From positions 62,001-126,000 of the forward strand of contig NZ_VFUZ01000009.1 in NCBI RefSeq assembly GCF_006658505.1: 64,000 nt of DNA, in the 5' to 3' direction. The notes under the pieces are model-generated. The model was not told the origin of the DNA, searched no databases, and was given only the letters and a program-made list of their open reading frames with translations. Position numbers and translations under genes: made by a program. The DNA comes from Mesorhizobium sp. B2-4-15. GTDB lineage: Bacteria > Pseudomonadota > Alphaproteobacteria > Rhizobiales > Rhizobiaceae. Each line of letters begins with the position of its first letter. The stretch's first letter is position 1. This document shows positions 26,851 through 35,908 of the stretch, piece by piece.

Positions 26851-27783
26851 TGCCAGCGCCATCTCCAGCGATGCGAACGGCAATTATCGGCGTCGCTTCA
26901 AATTACTGTCCAAATCAGAACCCAACGGAAATTCGGTCAACATGACCGAAACGATGTTTTGGTTTGCTCAAACCTTGCCGCCGACGATGGCGACGGGTGA
27001 AGTGCGATGGCAACAAGATGCGCCTGTTGGGGCAAGGCGTCCCCTAATGCAAGAAGGAGCTTGCGCAACTTGTAAAGAACGGGCTGCGGCAGCTTTTGAA
27101 GGAACTGCGTTGCCCGGAATGACGGTCGCTTCAAGACTGTGATGATCACCGCGCCGGTCCGCAAGCTGGTCGTGGCTTGTGGAAGTATGTCAGCGGTGGC
27201 GTGGTGGTTCAGGGAGCTCTCGTCAGGCCATGACGACTTTGGTGAATCGCAGTTCGGCCCGGACCTGATCAGCCCGGCCGGAACCAGGCTGACGAGCGCG
27301 TTGCGGCGTGGGGTATACGCCGTCATCGAGACTGGTCCGCCCTCCTGAGTCCTTGCCGTCGAAGGCGGGATTATGGTGTGGCCGCACGATTGGCGACCGG
27401 ATGTGAGGCTAATCCGCGTATCAGCGCGGATCAGGAAACAAGCTCTGACGTCAGGTTCATGAAGCGGAAGAATCGCGCCGCTTGTGCCGAATGCATGGCA
27501 GAAGGACCGACAACCAGCGTCGTTCTCGTGAGACCGATGCTGAACCTCCCCATACGGCCTCTCTTCTGGCTGGTCTGGCGCCGTCCCGGCCTTGGCCTGC
27601 AACGGCTTCACCGACCTTCTTCCCCTGCGGCTTTGCCGCATTCCTCGCGGGGCAACAAGCTCGGCTACCGCCGTCCTCCGCTGACGCTTCGGCCCGTAGG
27701 ATGCAGTCGGCCAAACCGTCGCCTCATGACCGCTATCGAGGCCGCATAGGGCGGTTTCGAGCAAACCAGTCAGGAGAACGACA
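26851..27783. other. 933-bp region without a confident gene
   Basis: Only short protein-like scraps are visible, for example CDGNKMRLLGQGV followed after a stop by KKELAQLVKNGLRQLLKEL near 27000-27120, which may be the tail of a decayed gene. The last 250 bases form the leader of the DUF736 gene. Long frames on both strands have shadow-like composition. Confidence 0.35.
27645..27687 (+). repeat. Repeated leader segment upstream of DUF736
   Basis: Starts TCGCGGGGCAACAAG and ends CTCCGCTGACGC. It aligns with 25776-25818 upstream of the DUF2493 gene at most positions. Confidence 0.45.
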
Positions 27784-28110
27784 ATGGCTACCATCGGTAC
27801 CTTCCAGCAGTCCGGCGATAACGAGTTCAACGGCGAGATCGTCACCCTCTCGCTCCAGGCCAAGAAGGTCCGTATCGTTCCCGATACGCGCTCCAGCGGC
27901 GAAAACGCTCCCAGCCACCGGGTCTTCGTCGGCCGGATCGAAATCGGCGCCGCCTGGTCCAAGCAGTCCAATGAGGGCCGCAAGTACCTGGGTCTCAAGC
28001 TCGACGATCCCAGCTTCACCGCTCCGATCTATGCCAACCTGTTCGCCGATGAAGACGGCGAGGGCCTGTCGCTGATCTGGTCGCGCCCGAACGGGCGGCG
28101 AAGCGACTGA
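27784..28110 (+). CDS. DUF736 family protein
   Basis: The 108-residue protein is a full-length DUF736 member: ATIGTFQQSGDNEFNGEIVT, a central SSGENAPSHRVFVGRIEIGAAW, and KYLGLKLDDPSFTAPIYANL. The family is abundant on rhizobial plasmids and ICEs and of unknown function. CAGGAGAACGAC provides the ribosome-binding site. Confidence 0.92.
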   Translation: MATIGTFQQSGDNEFNGEIVTLSLQAKKVRIVPDTRSSGENAPSHRVFVGRIEIGAAWSKQSNEGRKYLGLKLDDPSFTAPIYANLFADEDGEGLSLIWSRPNGRRSD

Positions 28111-28120
28111 GGTCCCCACA

Positions 28121-28146
28121 GGGCTCCGGCCTCCAGGCCGGGGCCC
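28121..28146 (+). terminator. Hairpin after the DUF736 gene
   Basis: GGGCTCCGGCCT and AGGCCGGGGCCC pair with one T-G mismatch over 12 bases. It lies 10 bases after the stop codon, with no T-run. Confidence 0.5.
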
Positions 28147-28326
28147 GTCGGTCACGAAATCAGTCCACGGCGAGGCGGAGGGACGTGGCTTTGGCCGTCA
28201 CCTGAAACTGGCTTCGCGCCCATGAGGCACCCCTGTGGGTCCGAACGGTACGTGATCATCTGTAGTCCCCGGTTGAATGGGACCAGCGCTGCGTTCCTGC
28301 ATTGGACGCGGAAGGCATGGAGCATC

Positions 28327-28572
28327 TCACGGACCCTTGCCCGCATATCCGCGTTTGGCCTTTCGCTCAGCCAGCCGCGACAGCGCCGCATCTGCTTCAT
28401 TGCCATCTTCGAAAAAATCGATCTTCTGACGGCCTCGCGTGCCAATCCGTCCCCACTGCCGTACGACGGACACTTCGCCGAAAAGCGTGGGCTGCAACGA
28501 CAGGACATAGTACCGGGCCATATTGCGAGCGGCATCGGTTCGGCGCAGGAATACGGGATGCATAGTGTTCAT
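28327..28572 (-). CDS. WGR-domain protein
   Basis: The 81-residue protein consists almost entirely of a WGR domain (RYYVLSLQPTLFGEVSVVRQ, WGRIGTRGRQKIDFFED, ADAALSRLAERKAKRGY), a small nucleic-acid-binding fold also found in PARPs. The start MNTMHPVFLRR at 28572 fits the family; an upstream ATG at 28626 adds an unlikely segment. Short stand-alone WGR proteins are common on rhizobial plasmids. Confidence 0.85.
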   Translation of the reverse strand: MNTMHPVFLRRTDAARNMARYYVLSLQPTLFGEVSVVRQWGRIGTRGRQKIDFFEDGNEADAALSRLAERKAKRGYAGKGP

Positions 28573-28753
28573 GCACCGGATTTTCTTTCGTCGCCCGCGG
28601 TCCGTCCAACGCATTTTTTGAATCAACCGGTGGGCACCGATTCAAGATGTTGATGGTTGTCGAGCCTGCGCGGGTGAGGCCAACAGCACTGTGGCCGGTA
28701 TGGCGTACAAACGGGATAAGCCGCCGCGATCGGTGGTTTTTATGGTGACCGCA

Positions 28754-29236
28754 TCACCGCTTGCGCGGATCGTCGCCGGGTTCTTCGCCGGCGAGCCCCT
28801 CGACGAGGTTCAATAGGCTCGATGCGGTCGACGCCGGCATGTCAAGCACCCGCAATATCAGTTTCAGCTTGTCGTCAGCCTCTTCCCGATTCTCACCGAA
28901 AAAATGCGGGGCCGCCGAGTGGATCATCTCGATCGGTGAACAGTCCAGAATCTCGCATATATGGATCAGTCGCGTCGCATGCAGCTTGGAAAACGCGCGC
29001 TCATAGCGCGCGAAGATTGTCTCATGCAGGCCGACCATTGTGCCCATCTGCGCCCGATTGAGGCGCCTGGCATCGCGGCGCTCGCGTATGAACCGGCTGA
29101 AAGCCCACTCCATGTCGCCGAAGCTACGGATGCCTTCGAAGCCCGGTTTCCTGTAGACCGGCTTGTCGCATTCAGGGTCTGCCGTTTCGACGAGACCATG
29201 CTCACCAATATATCTTTGGACGTCCTTGATTGCCAT
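28754..29236 (-). CDS. XRE-type helix-turn-helix regulator
   Basis: The 160-residue protein has a helix-turn-helix at about 55-105 (LNRAQMGTMVGLHETIFARY, then RLIHICEILDCSPIEMI), preceded by a short N-terminal segment (AIKDVQRYIGEHGLVETADP). It is likely to control transfer genes, since it lies downstream of the VirC-like pair on the same strand near the relaxase genes. The target is not known. The C-terminal tail (LDMPASTASSLLNLVEGLAG) is helical. Confidence 0.8.
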   Translation of the reverse strand: MAIKDVQRYIGEHGLVETADPECDKPVYRKPGFEGIRSFGDMEWAFSRFIRERRDARRLNRAQMGTMVGLHETIFARYERAFSKLHATRLIHICEILDCSPIEMIHSAAPHFFGENREEADDKLKLILRVLDMPASTASSLLNLVEGLAGEEPGDDPRKR

Positions 29237-29419
29237 GCGACAGCTTTCGCCTGCTCCCGTCTGCGCCGCTGAAGCACGTCAATAAGACGCGATTCTTCGC
29301 CTCCAAATGCCCGATTTGGGGAAAAAAAGGGCTAACCTGGCCCTAAGCCTAACAGGTGAGGGGCCCGCAATCAAATTGCCTTTATCCAAGGTCGATCGAG
29401 AGACGGGCGGTTGCCGCAT

Positions 29420-29755
29420 TCAGAGGCCAAGGTCATCCAGATACTTTAAGATCGCCTGCTCCATGATTGCCTGCATCGATGTCTCGGCATTAAATGACGC
29501 CAATTTCAACCGACGTTTTGTTGGTCGGTCGAGGTTGACGTTCACAAAGCAAGTTTCCCCCTTTACCCGCTCTCGCTTCATGCGCCGCAGGGCCTTCCTG
29601 GCCTCGTGTCGTGGGTCCCGTGGACCGTGCAATGGGCTGTCGAGCCCACGGTGTGCCTCGAGGTTGTTGGACCGGCGATGGTCGTCACCAGCCGGGGCTT
29701 GTCTGCGCGCAGCAAGCGCGAACTCGTCCAGAGAGAGGCTTTCCCGGCGGCTCAT
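29420..29755 (-). CDS. Ribbon-helix-helix protein, VirC2/ParG-like
   Basis: The 111-residue protein has a basic N-terminal region and a C-terminal ribbon-helix-helix (GETCFVNVNLDRPTKRRLKL, ETSMQAIMEQAILKYLDDLGL). Its start overlaps the stop of the ParA/VirC1-like gene (ATGA). A ParA ATPase with a downstream RHH protein next to relaxase genes matches the virC1-virC2 arrangement, where VirC2 binds DNA near the transfer origin. A plasmid-partition ParG-like role is the alternative. Confidence 0.65.
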   Translation of the reverse strand: MSRRESLSLDEFALAARRQAPAGDDHRRSNNLEAHRGLDSPLHGPRDPRHEARKALRRMKRERVKGETCFVNVNLDRPTKRRLKLASFNAETSMQAIMEQAILKYLDDLGL

Positions 29756-30450
29756 GAAGCATGCTCTTCTTCTGCGTGGCTCAACAGAGCATCGATCTCG
29801 CTGACGATTTCTTGCGTCTCGCGGCGCGCTTTAACAACAGCGGGGGATAGCGTCTGCATCTGGAGAGTGCCGGTGCCGTTCTGGATGTCCTTATACACAT
29901 TGCGTTCCATGACTTCAGTTCTGAACAGATAGGTCCCGACCTTGTCCTCGATGATCGGGCGGATCTTCCGGTAAAGTTCAGTCTGTCGGACCGTCAACGA
30001 GATGCGGGTTCGCAGGACTCCGTGGCGACAGGTACCGGCGCCCGCCTCATTGATCCTGATGATCGACTGGAAGCAGTCGATCGCGCCGAGGACCTCGCGC
30101 TTTGACGGCTGGATCGGAGATATCACCAGATCCGACCAGCCGATCACCGGATCGATTGTGGAAATATCCTCCCCTGGCGTGTCGATGAGGAGGTAGTCAA
30201 AACGTTGCGCATGGCGCTGGATGAACGCATCCAGCGACTTGGCCGTCTTGTGGCCGAAGACGCTGATGCCGTCTGGCTGGGCATCCTTGTCATGGCAGTC
30301 GCTCCACCATTTCGTCAGATTGCTTCGCCCATCCATATCGAGCATGGCGACCGCTGCGCCACGCAGTGCATATTCGCCAGCGATGTTCATCAACGCGGTG
30401 GTCTTGCCGGCGCCGCCTTTGCCGTTGATGGCAGAGATTACGATCGTCAT
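29752..30450 (-). CDS. ParA-family ATPase, VirC1-like
   Basis: The 232-residue protein is the size of VirC1. It has the deviant Walker A motif NGKGGAGKTTALMN (about 9-22), VAMLDMDGRSNLTKWW as the switch region and DYLLIDTPGEDIS as Walker B. VirC1 is known to gather relaxosomes at the cell pole and stimulate strand processing. The first gene of a reverse pair, it diverges from mobC-relaxase across the probable oriT. A plain partition ATPase is possible, but no centromere array is visible. Confidence 0.75.
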   Translation of the reverse strand: MTIVISAINGKGGAGKTTALMNIAGEYALRGAAVAMLDMDGRSNLTKWWSDCHDKDAQPDGISVFGHKTAKSLDAFIQRHAQRFDYLLIDTPGEDISTIDPVIGWSDLVISPIQPSKREVLGAIDCFQSIIRINEAGAGTCRHGVLRTRISLTVRQTELYRKIRPIIEDKVGTYLFRTEVMERNVYKDIQNGTGTLQMQTLSPAVVKARRETQEIVSEIDALLSHAEEEHAS

Positions 30451-30631
30451 GAGCGGGCTCTCCCCAGGAATGTGTGTTTCTAGTCACGCAGCAATCCAGC
30501 TCTGTTCGAACATGGATTTGTGTCTGCATGGACTTGAATGATTGTAGAAAAATAGCGTCAACCTGACAACGATAATTTGCGTGTATAGGCATGTTTGCCG
30601 ATTTTTGATGTTTATTTGGTTGGCAGGATAC

Positions 30632-30653
30632 GGAAAAATGTGGTACATTTTCC
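30632..30653. repeat. Inverted repeat in the oriT region (operator-like)
   Basis: Arms GGAAAAATGT and ACATTTTCC around GGT. It lies 65-86 bases before mobC and may bind a relaxosome protein or regulator. Confidence 0.5.
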
Positions 30654-30657
30654 TGAC

Positions 30658-30680
30658 GATCGAGGGACGGGCCCTCGATC
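30658..30680. repeat. Inverted repeat in the oriT region (GC-rich)
   Basis: Perfect 9-base arms GATCGAGGG and CCCTCGATC around a 5-base loop, a typical shape for a relaxase-recognition hairpin. A shorter palindrome CCGC-CTGCAG-CGG follows. Confidence 0.5.
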
Positions 30681-30717
30681 CGCCGCCTGCAGCGGTTATG
30701 GGAGCCGGTAGGGCACT

Positions 30718-31122
30718 ATGATTGGAGAAAATCGGCAGGTCCGATGCTTGGCTTCAAAGAAGGACAAGGTGGTGCGAACTCGCCTATCCGCCGACGATTA
30801 CGCAGCCGTCGATGCGGCAGCGAAGCTTGCCGGGATGACTGTTTCCGCGTTCGTGCGGTCGTTGGCGCTGGAGGGCGCCGGCGTACTGCCCTTCATGAAT
30901 GAGGCGGACCGCGCCATCATGGAACTTCTGGGACAAGACATGCTAGCCATTGGCAACGCACTCAACCAAGCGGTTCGTGCACTGAACACCGGGTGCCTGG
31001 AAACCCCTTCAGATCTTGTCGTGGCTGCCGCCGACGCTCGCGCCGTTGTCATTACCGTCGCGGCCGAACTCGCCGGGATGACGAAACGCGCAGGTGTCGC
31101 CAGACGCGCCCGAGAACGCTGA
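30718..31122 (+). CDS. MobC-like relaxosome accessory protein
   Basis: The 134-residue protein has an N-terminal ribbon-helix-helix-like segment (VVRTRLSADDYAAVDAAAKL, AGMTVSAFVRSLALEGAG) and a C-terminal helical part (NQAVRALNTG), the usual MobC layout. It helps the relaxase open oriT. Its stop overlaps the relaxase ATG (TGATG), so translation is coupled. It is transcribed away from the oriT region. Confidence 0.75.
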   Translation: MIGENRQVRCLASKKDKVVRTRLSADDYAAVDAAAKLAGMTVSAFVRSLALEGAGVLPFMNEADRAIMELLGQDMLAIGNALNQAVRALNTGCLETPSDLVVAAADARAVVITVAAELAGMTKRAGVARRARER

Positions 31123-33374
31123 TGGAGTTCTTTCTTGGCGCCTTCGAAAAGGAATGGGAACGGCGCCGCGCCGCGCTGCTTCATGAACTGCAGCCAGGAC
31201 AGGCTGAGGAGATAGGTTGGGATTGGCGGAGGAGGGGAGGGATGGGGAGCCCGCCTCAAGGCAACCCAGATAGTGTAGGCAGGGGGAAAGGCGATCGCGG
31301 ATTGGGCCAGGTTTCGCTTCGGCCGGAAGGCGGCGAATTTGGTCGCGCGATGCGGTCACGGTTTGCAGGGTTGGCGCGCGGAAGCCAGGCCGCGGTCGTA
31401 AAGCTAGCCTCCTACGGTGGCGGCCTGCGCGTGGCCGCGATGATAAGCTATGCGTCGCGAAGTGGAAAACTGGCAGTCGAGAACGAGAAGGGCGAACTTG
31501 TTCTGGGGAAAACGGCGCTCTTGGAAATACGCTCTGAATGGGAACACCTTTTCAACAATCGGACGGCGAGCCGGGACATTGGCATTTTTCACATCGCGCT
31601 GAAGGGTTTGGCGAAAGCCAACGGAGGCCGCGACGAGATCATCCACGCAGTGCTGCAGGCGGGCTTCGGAGAACGCCGTTTCGCGTATGCGGTCGAGGGC
31701 CAGGGTGAAGAACTTGATGTGCGCGGAGTGCTGGTGCTTCGCGACCGGCAGGGTGAGCGCATGACCGGTGATCGCAAGGCCACAGCCATTGTCCAGCAGA
31801 GGTTCAACGAAACGGATATCAGCAACCACGTGGCGGCGTCCTTCCGATTCCATGGCCATGGCAATGGGGTGCAGTTTGCGACCGCTCGCATCCGCGAGTT
31901 GGTCGAACGCTTCACCGGCAATGTTCGCGACGATCGGGGACGTCGGATCGGTACTGTCGCGCAGGCCGGCGATCTTGCGCAGAAGGAATGGCGCAAAGAA
32001 CTGCACAGCCGCAAGGGCAGGGACGTCATGCATCTGGTCATCTCGGCGCGCGCCGGCACGGATGAGACCACGTTCCGCAGCGCCGTGCGCGACTTCCTCG
32101 GAGACCAGTTTGATGGGCACCGGTACGTCTTTGCCATGCACGGTCCCGCCGATGACCCGAAGGCGCTTGGGGAAGGTGGCAAGCGCCCGCATGTCCATGC
32201 CCACGCCATTGTTACCATGCGCTCGGACACGGGAGCGCGCATCGAGACAAGTCCCCGGGTGTTTCGAGAATGGCGTGCATCAATGGCAATGAAGGCGCGG
32301 GAGCGCGGCATCGAGATGGAGCTTACGGATCGCCGCGATGTTGCAAGCGCCCCGCCCTATTCGCGTAGCCAGGTCAGGCCCATCAGCTATTCCGGCAGAA
32401 CTAGGCACGAGGGCACAAGCCGGGCTGCGCAGCGGCGCTATGACGCCAAACGCCTGAACCAGCGCAATGTCGCGAACTCGGACCGAAGCGCCCTGTACAT
32501 TGCGGAGGTGATCCGGACTTGGCGGACATTCGCGCGAACCAGCCAGGATCGCGGGATCGCCGGGTTTGCCGAGGGTCGACTCCAGCGGATTCAGGATGCC
32601 GTCACGAACAGTCAATATGACATTGATTGGCATGATATTGGTGATAAAATCGTAAAAACGAAGGTCGACTGGATCGTGTTTCGAGACTTGATCGGAGGCG
32701 AGGAACCCCCCATGCTTGAGATGACACGTCGGCAGTTTGAGGCCTATGAGCAGCGCGTCGAGGCCGCACTGGATCGCATGGCGGCCTCGATCGAGCCGGA
32801 GGTGCGCAAGGATTTCCTCGATATCGTCGCAGCAGCTCGCGAAGTGATAGACATCCGACGGGAACATCTCGAGATTGCGGAGCGAGCAATCGGTGAAGGT
32901 GTCTACGACAGGGAAGGTTCTGTCGAGGAACCGAGAGCGCCCACGCCCCGTCATTTGCAAGCGCATGAGCCGTTTGGACGGTCCGACAGGCAAGGTCGCG
33001 ACCACGATCGAGACAAGGCCGACGCGCAAGCGGCCAGGGTGGAAGCACGACCGTCAGCGAAGGTCAGCGGTGGGGCGGGCGGTAAGCCGGCCAACGATGC
33101 CTCGATCGCAGCCGGGAGCACAGACCGGGGTGGCGAATTCAACAGCGACCATCTCGCGAAGAGCGACGGCGAACGGGCTTACGAAGGCCTGGCCCGACAT
33201 GAAAGCCTAGCCGCCTTTACGAGGAAGAATGCACCAGATCGCCCAGCGCTGGTCCAGTCGGCCGAGGAGCGTTCGCCTCGGCCCGATCCGTCGGCAAACC
33301 GTGATGCGCGCTTGCGGGAACTGGAAAGGCAAATCCAGCAAAAGAGTGCGCGCGAGGACGATCGCGAGCGCTAG
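31122..33374 (+). CDS. Relaxase (mobilisation nuclease, MobP/RlxS-like)
   Basis: The 750-residue protein has the relaxase metal site: HLVISARAGTDETTF at about 306-320 and the histidine-rich RPHVHAHAIVTM at about 353-364. The region around 80-200 (SYASRSGKLAVENEKGELVLGK) may carry motif I residues. The C-terminal 200 residues are charged and probably contact the secretion system. It nicks oriT and is carried into the recipient. I chose the ATG at 31122 because it overlaps the mobC stop. Similarity to the ICE relaxase RlxS is suggested by gene context, not proven. Confidence 0.8.
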   Translation: MEFFLGAFEKEWERRRAALLHELQPGQAEEIGWDWRRRGGMGSPPQGNPDSVGRGKGDRGLGQVSLRPEGGEFGRAMRSRFAGLARGSQAAVVKLASYGGGLRVAAMISYASRSGKLAVENEKGELVLGKTALLEIRSEWEHLFNNRTASRDIGIFHIALKGLAKANGGRDEIIHAVLQAGFGERRFAYAVEGQGEELDVRGVLVLRDRQGERMTGDRKATAIVQQRFNETDISNHVAASFRFHGHGNGVQFATARIRELVERFTGNVRDDRGRRIGTVAQAGDLAQKEWRKELHSRKGRDVMHLVISARAGTDETTFRSAVRDFLGDQFDGHRYVFAMHGPADDPKALGEGGKRPHVHAHAIVTMRSDTGARIETSPRVFREWRASMAMKARERGIEMELTDRRDVASAPPYSRSQVRPISYSGRTRHEGTSRAAQRRYDAKRLNQRNVANSDRSALYIAEVIRTWRTFARTSQDRGIAGFAEGRLQRIQDAVTNSQYDIDWHDIGDKIVKTKVDWIVFRDLIGGEEPPMLEMTRRQFEAYEQRVEAALDRMAASIEPEVRKDFLDIVAAAREVIDIRREHLEIAERAIGEGVYDREGSVEEPRAPTPRHLQAHEPFGRSDRQGRDHDRDKADAQAARVEARPSAKVSGGAGGKPANDASIAAGSTDRGGEFNSDHLAKSDGERAYEGLARHESLAAFTRKNAPDRPALVQSAEERSPRPDPSANRDARLRELERQIQQKSAREDDRER

Positions 33375-33386
33375 CCAATACGATCA

Positions 33387-35798
33387 TTAAATGGCTGCCC
33401 GCAGATGCCTGATGGGCCTGCCGGGTGATATGGCTTCCGCAGCGGTTGCGATTGCTTGAGCGTCGATTCCATGGTGCCGGTAAAGATCGCCGATCGTGCC
33501 GGTTTGGCCGAAGTGCTCGACGCCCAGAGATCGCGTCCGGTGACCTTGGATGGAGCCGAGCCAGGCCAGCGTGGCCGGGTGGCCATCGATAACCGTAACA
33601 AGGGCACAGTTCGACGGGACGCCTGCCAGCAGTCGTTCGATATGGCTTCGCGCGTGAACCACGCCGCGCTCGCGTGCCTGATGTGCTGCGGTCCAGCCTG
33701 CGTTCAGGCGGTCCGCCGAGGTTATCGCCAGCAGGCCGACGTCGCGGCGATCTTCCCCGATCAATCCAACCGCCTGCACCGCTTCGGGCGCGACTGCTCC
33801 GGTATAGGCGACGACAATCTGCGCGTTGGGCCCTGGCTTGCGCATCCAATAGCCTCCATTGAGAATGTCTTCCGCCAACGCCTGATCGATGACGCGTTTT
33901 GGCTGTTCGATCGGGCGTGTCGACAGCCGGAGATAGACTGAGCCACCGAGCGTATCTCGTAACCATGTCGCAGCGTCGGGTTGACCTTCCCCGTCACGCT
34001 GCAGGTAGTCGAACGCAAACCGCAAGATCGTCGCGAGCTCGTCGACGTAGGCCGGCTCGAAACTGGCGAGGCCATCCTGTGCCAAGCCGATCAGTGGCGT
34101 GGCGATCGATTGGTGGGCGCCGCCTTCCGGGGCAAGACTTATGCCGGAGGGTGTGGCAACGATTATGAAGCGAGCATCCTGGTAGCAGGCATAGTTCAGC
34201 GCATCGAGGCCACGTTCGATAAACGGATCATAGATGGTTCCAATCGGCAACAGCCGTTCGCCGAAGATCGAGTGAGAAAGGCCGAGAGCCGACAGCGTGA
34301 GGAAAAGATTCATCTCGGCGATGCCGAGTTCCAAATGCTGACCCTTGGGTGAGAACCCCCAATTGAATGTCGATGGTATCCTCTCCTTCTTGAACAAATC
34401 GGCGGCCTCTTGCCTGGCAAAAAGACCACGGCGGTTGACCCATGCGCCAAGGTTTGTGGAGACCGTCACGTCGGGCGATGTTGTGACGATCCTGCTTGCG
34501 AGCTCGGTATCATCCTTGGCAATCCCATGCAGGAGAAGCCCAAACCCTTGCTGCGTCGAAATGAGTGACTGTGGTGGAACCGACAGGTGGGCGGGCACGG
34601 TGACCTTTGCCGCTTCGTAGCGGCGGCGTCCGATCTTGTTGAAGGGGGCTTGCTTGATAAAATCCGCCAGTTGCGTGGCGGGAAGAGAAAGTCCTTCATA
34701 CCGATCCCATTCGCGACCTGCGCGCACACCAAGTCTGGCGCGCAAGTTCTCGATCTGCGCCGTCGTCATCAGGCCGGCGTGGTTGTCCTTGTGACCCGCC
34801 AGGGGCAGGCCGAACCCCTTGATCGTGTAGGCGACAAAGCAGACTGGCCGGTCGTGCATGCGTGCATCCTCGAATGCCTTGAGCAATGACGGCAGGTCAT
34901 GTCCTCCGAGGTTGGTCATGAGCCGCGCCAGCTCTTCATCCGAGCGGCTTTCGATGAGCCTGGAAACGTGACCTTGGTCGCCGAGTTCATCCAGCAGCCG
35001 CTTGCGCCATACTGTTCCGCCCTGATAGGCCAGCGCCGAATAGAGTTGGTTGGGGCAGCTGTCGATCCAACTCCGCAAAGCTTCGCCGCCAGGCTCGCTG
35101 AAGGCTTGTTCGAGCAGAGTTCCATATTTGAGGATGACCACATCCCAACCGAAATTGCGGAACAGGGAGACAAATCGCTCCCACAGGCCTTCCCTTACGA
35201 CCGCGTCGAGGCTTTGGCGGTTATAGTCGATGATCCACCAGGTGTTGCGCAGGCCGTGCTTCCAACCCTCCAACAAGGCTTCGAAGATGTTGCCTTCATC
35301 CATTTCGGCGTCGCCAACGAGCGCAACCATCCTGCCCTCGGCACGCTGGTTGGCCATTCCTTTGGCCCGCAGGTAGTCCTGCACCAATGATGCGAACAGC
35401 GTCTGCGCCACTCCGAGGCCGACAGAACCGGTCGAGAAATCGACGTCGTCGACGTCCTTCGTGCGTGACGGGTAGGATTGTGCGCCCTGATAGGCCCGGA
35501 AGGCTTCCAGTTTGTCGCGTGTCTGATTGCCAAAGAGATACTGAATGGCATGAAATATCGGACTTGCATGCGGCTTGACGGCTACCCGATCCTCCGGATG
35601 CAGGGCAGCGAAGTAGAGAGCCGTCATCACGGTCGCCAGTGATGCCGATGACGCCTGGTGCCCGCCGACCTTGAGTCCGTCGTCGTTGTCACGAAGGTGG
35701 TTGGCATTGTGGATCATCCAGGTGGACAGCCACAATACCTTCTTCTCCAAATCCTCCAGGCAGGCGAGTCTCGGATCGTCCATTTCTTGCTCCATCAT
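33387..35798 (-). CDS. MdeB-like 2-oxoacid (pyruvate/2-oxobutyrate) dehydrogenase E1 component
   Basis: The 803-residue protein follows the homodimeric AceE-type E1 fold. There is an N-terminal thiamine-diphosphate domain (GGHQASSASLATVMTALYFA, STGSVGLGVAQTLFASL, the GDAEMDEGNIFEALLEG motif and IIDYNRQSLDA), then a pyrimidine-binding domain (PSTFNWGFSPKGQHLELGIA) and a transketolase-like C-terminal domain. It decarboxylates a 2-oxoacid. Pairing with a divergent Lrp regulator resembles mdeB-mdeR of methionine-derived 2-oxobutyrate catabolism, but no methionine lyase gene is nearby. An ATG at 35783 with GGAGCAAGAA before it is an alternative start. No E2 or E3 gene is adjacent. Confidence 0.8.
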   Translation of the reverse strand: MMEQEMDDPRLACLEDLEKKVLWLSTWMIHNANHLRDNDDGLKVGGHQASSASLATVMTALYFAALHPEDRVAVKPHASPIFHAIQYLFGNQTRDKLEAFRAYQGAQSYPSRTKDVDDVDFSTGSVGLGVAQTLFASLVQDYLRAKGMANQRAEGRMVALVGDAEMDEGNIFEALLEGWKHGLRNTWWIIDYNRQSLDAVVREGLWERFVSLFRNFGWDVVILKYGTLLEQAFSEPGGEALRSWIDSCPNQLYSALAYQGGTVWRKRLLDELGDQGHVSRLIESRSDEELARLMTNLGGHDLPSLLKAFEDARMHDRPVCFVAYTIKGFGLPLAGHKDNHAGLMTTAQIENLRARLGVRAGREWDRYEGLSLPATQLADFIKQAPFNKIGRRRYEAAKVTVPAHLSVPPQSLISTQQGFGLLLHGIAKDDTELASRIVTTSPDVTVSTNLGAWVNRRGLFARQEAADLFKKERIPSTFNWGFSPKGQHLELGIAEMNLFLTLSALGLSHSIFGERLLPIGTIYDPFIERGLDALNYACYQDARFIIVATPSGISLAPEGGAHQSIATPLIGLAQDGLASFEPAYVDELATILRFAFDYLQRDGEGQPDAATWLRDTLGGSVYLRLSTRPIEQPKRVIDQALAEDILNGGYWMRKPGPNAQIVVAYTGAVAPEAVQAVGLIGEDRRDVGLLAITSADRLNAGWTAAHQARERGVVHARSHIERLLAGVPSNCALVTVIDGHPATLAWLGSIQGHRTRSLGVEHFGQTGTIGDLYRHHGIDAQAIATAAEAISPGRPIRHLRAAI

Positions 35799-35908
35799 TC
35801 GAAGAGCCTAGAGTAGAAATATCTCGCGGACGATTGCGGCTAAAGTGACGCTAATTTAATGCCAATTCTGCCAGTTTCAGCCAAGGATAGCCTCAGGATG
35901 GTAAAATC

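Larger units (their letters stand above)
30451..30717. other. Probable origin of transfer (oriT) region
   Basis: This 267-base, locally AT-rich interval lies between the divergent VirC1-like and MobC-relaxase genes, the usual place for oriT. It contains two inverted repeats: 30632-30653 (GGAAAAATGT-GGT-ACATTTTCC, one extra A) and 30658-30680 (GATCGAGGG-ACGGG-CCCTCGATC). The nick site cannot be fixed from sequence alone. Confidence 0.55.

Noticed and set aside
26937..28019. 360-codon reverse frame in the gap before DUF736
   Set aside because: Its N-terminal part is the antisense of DUF736, and the rest lacks family features.
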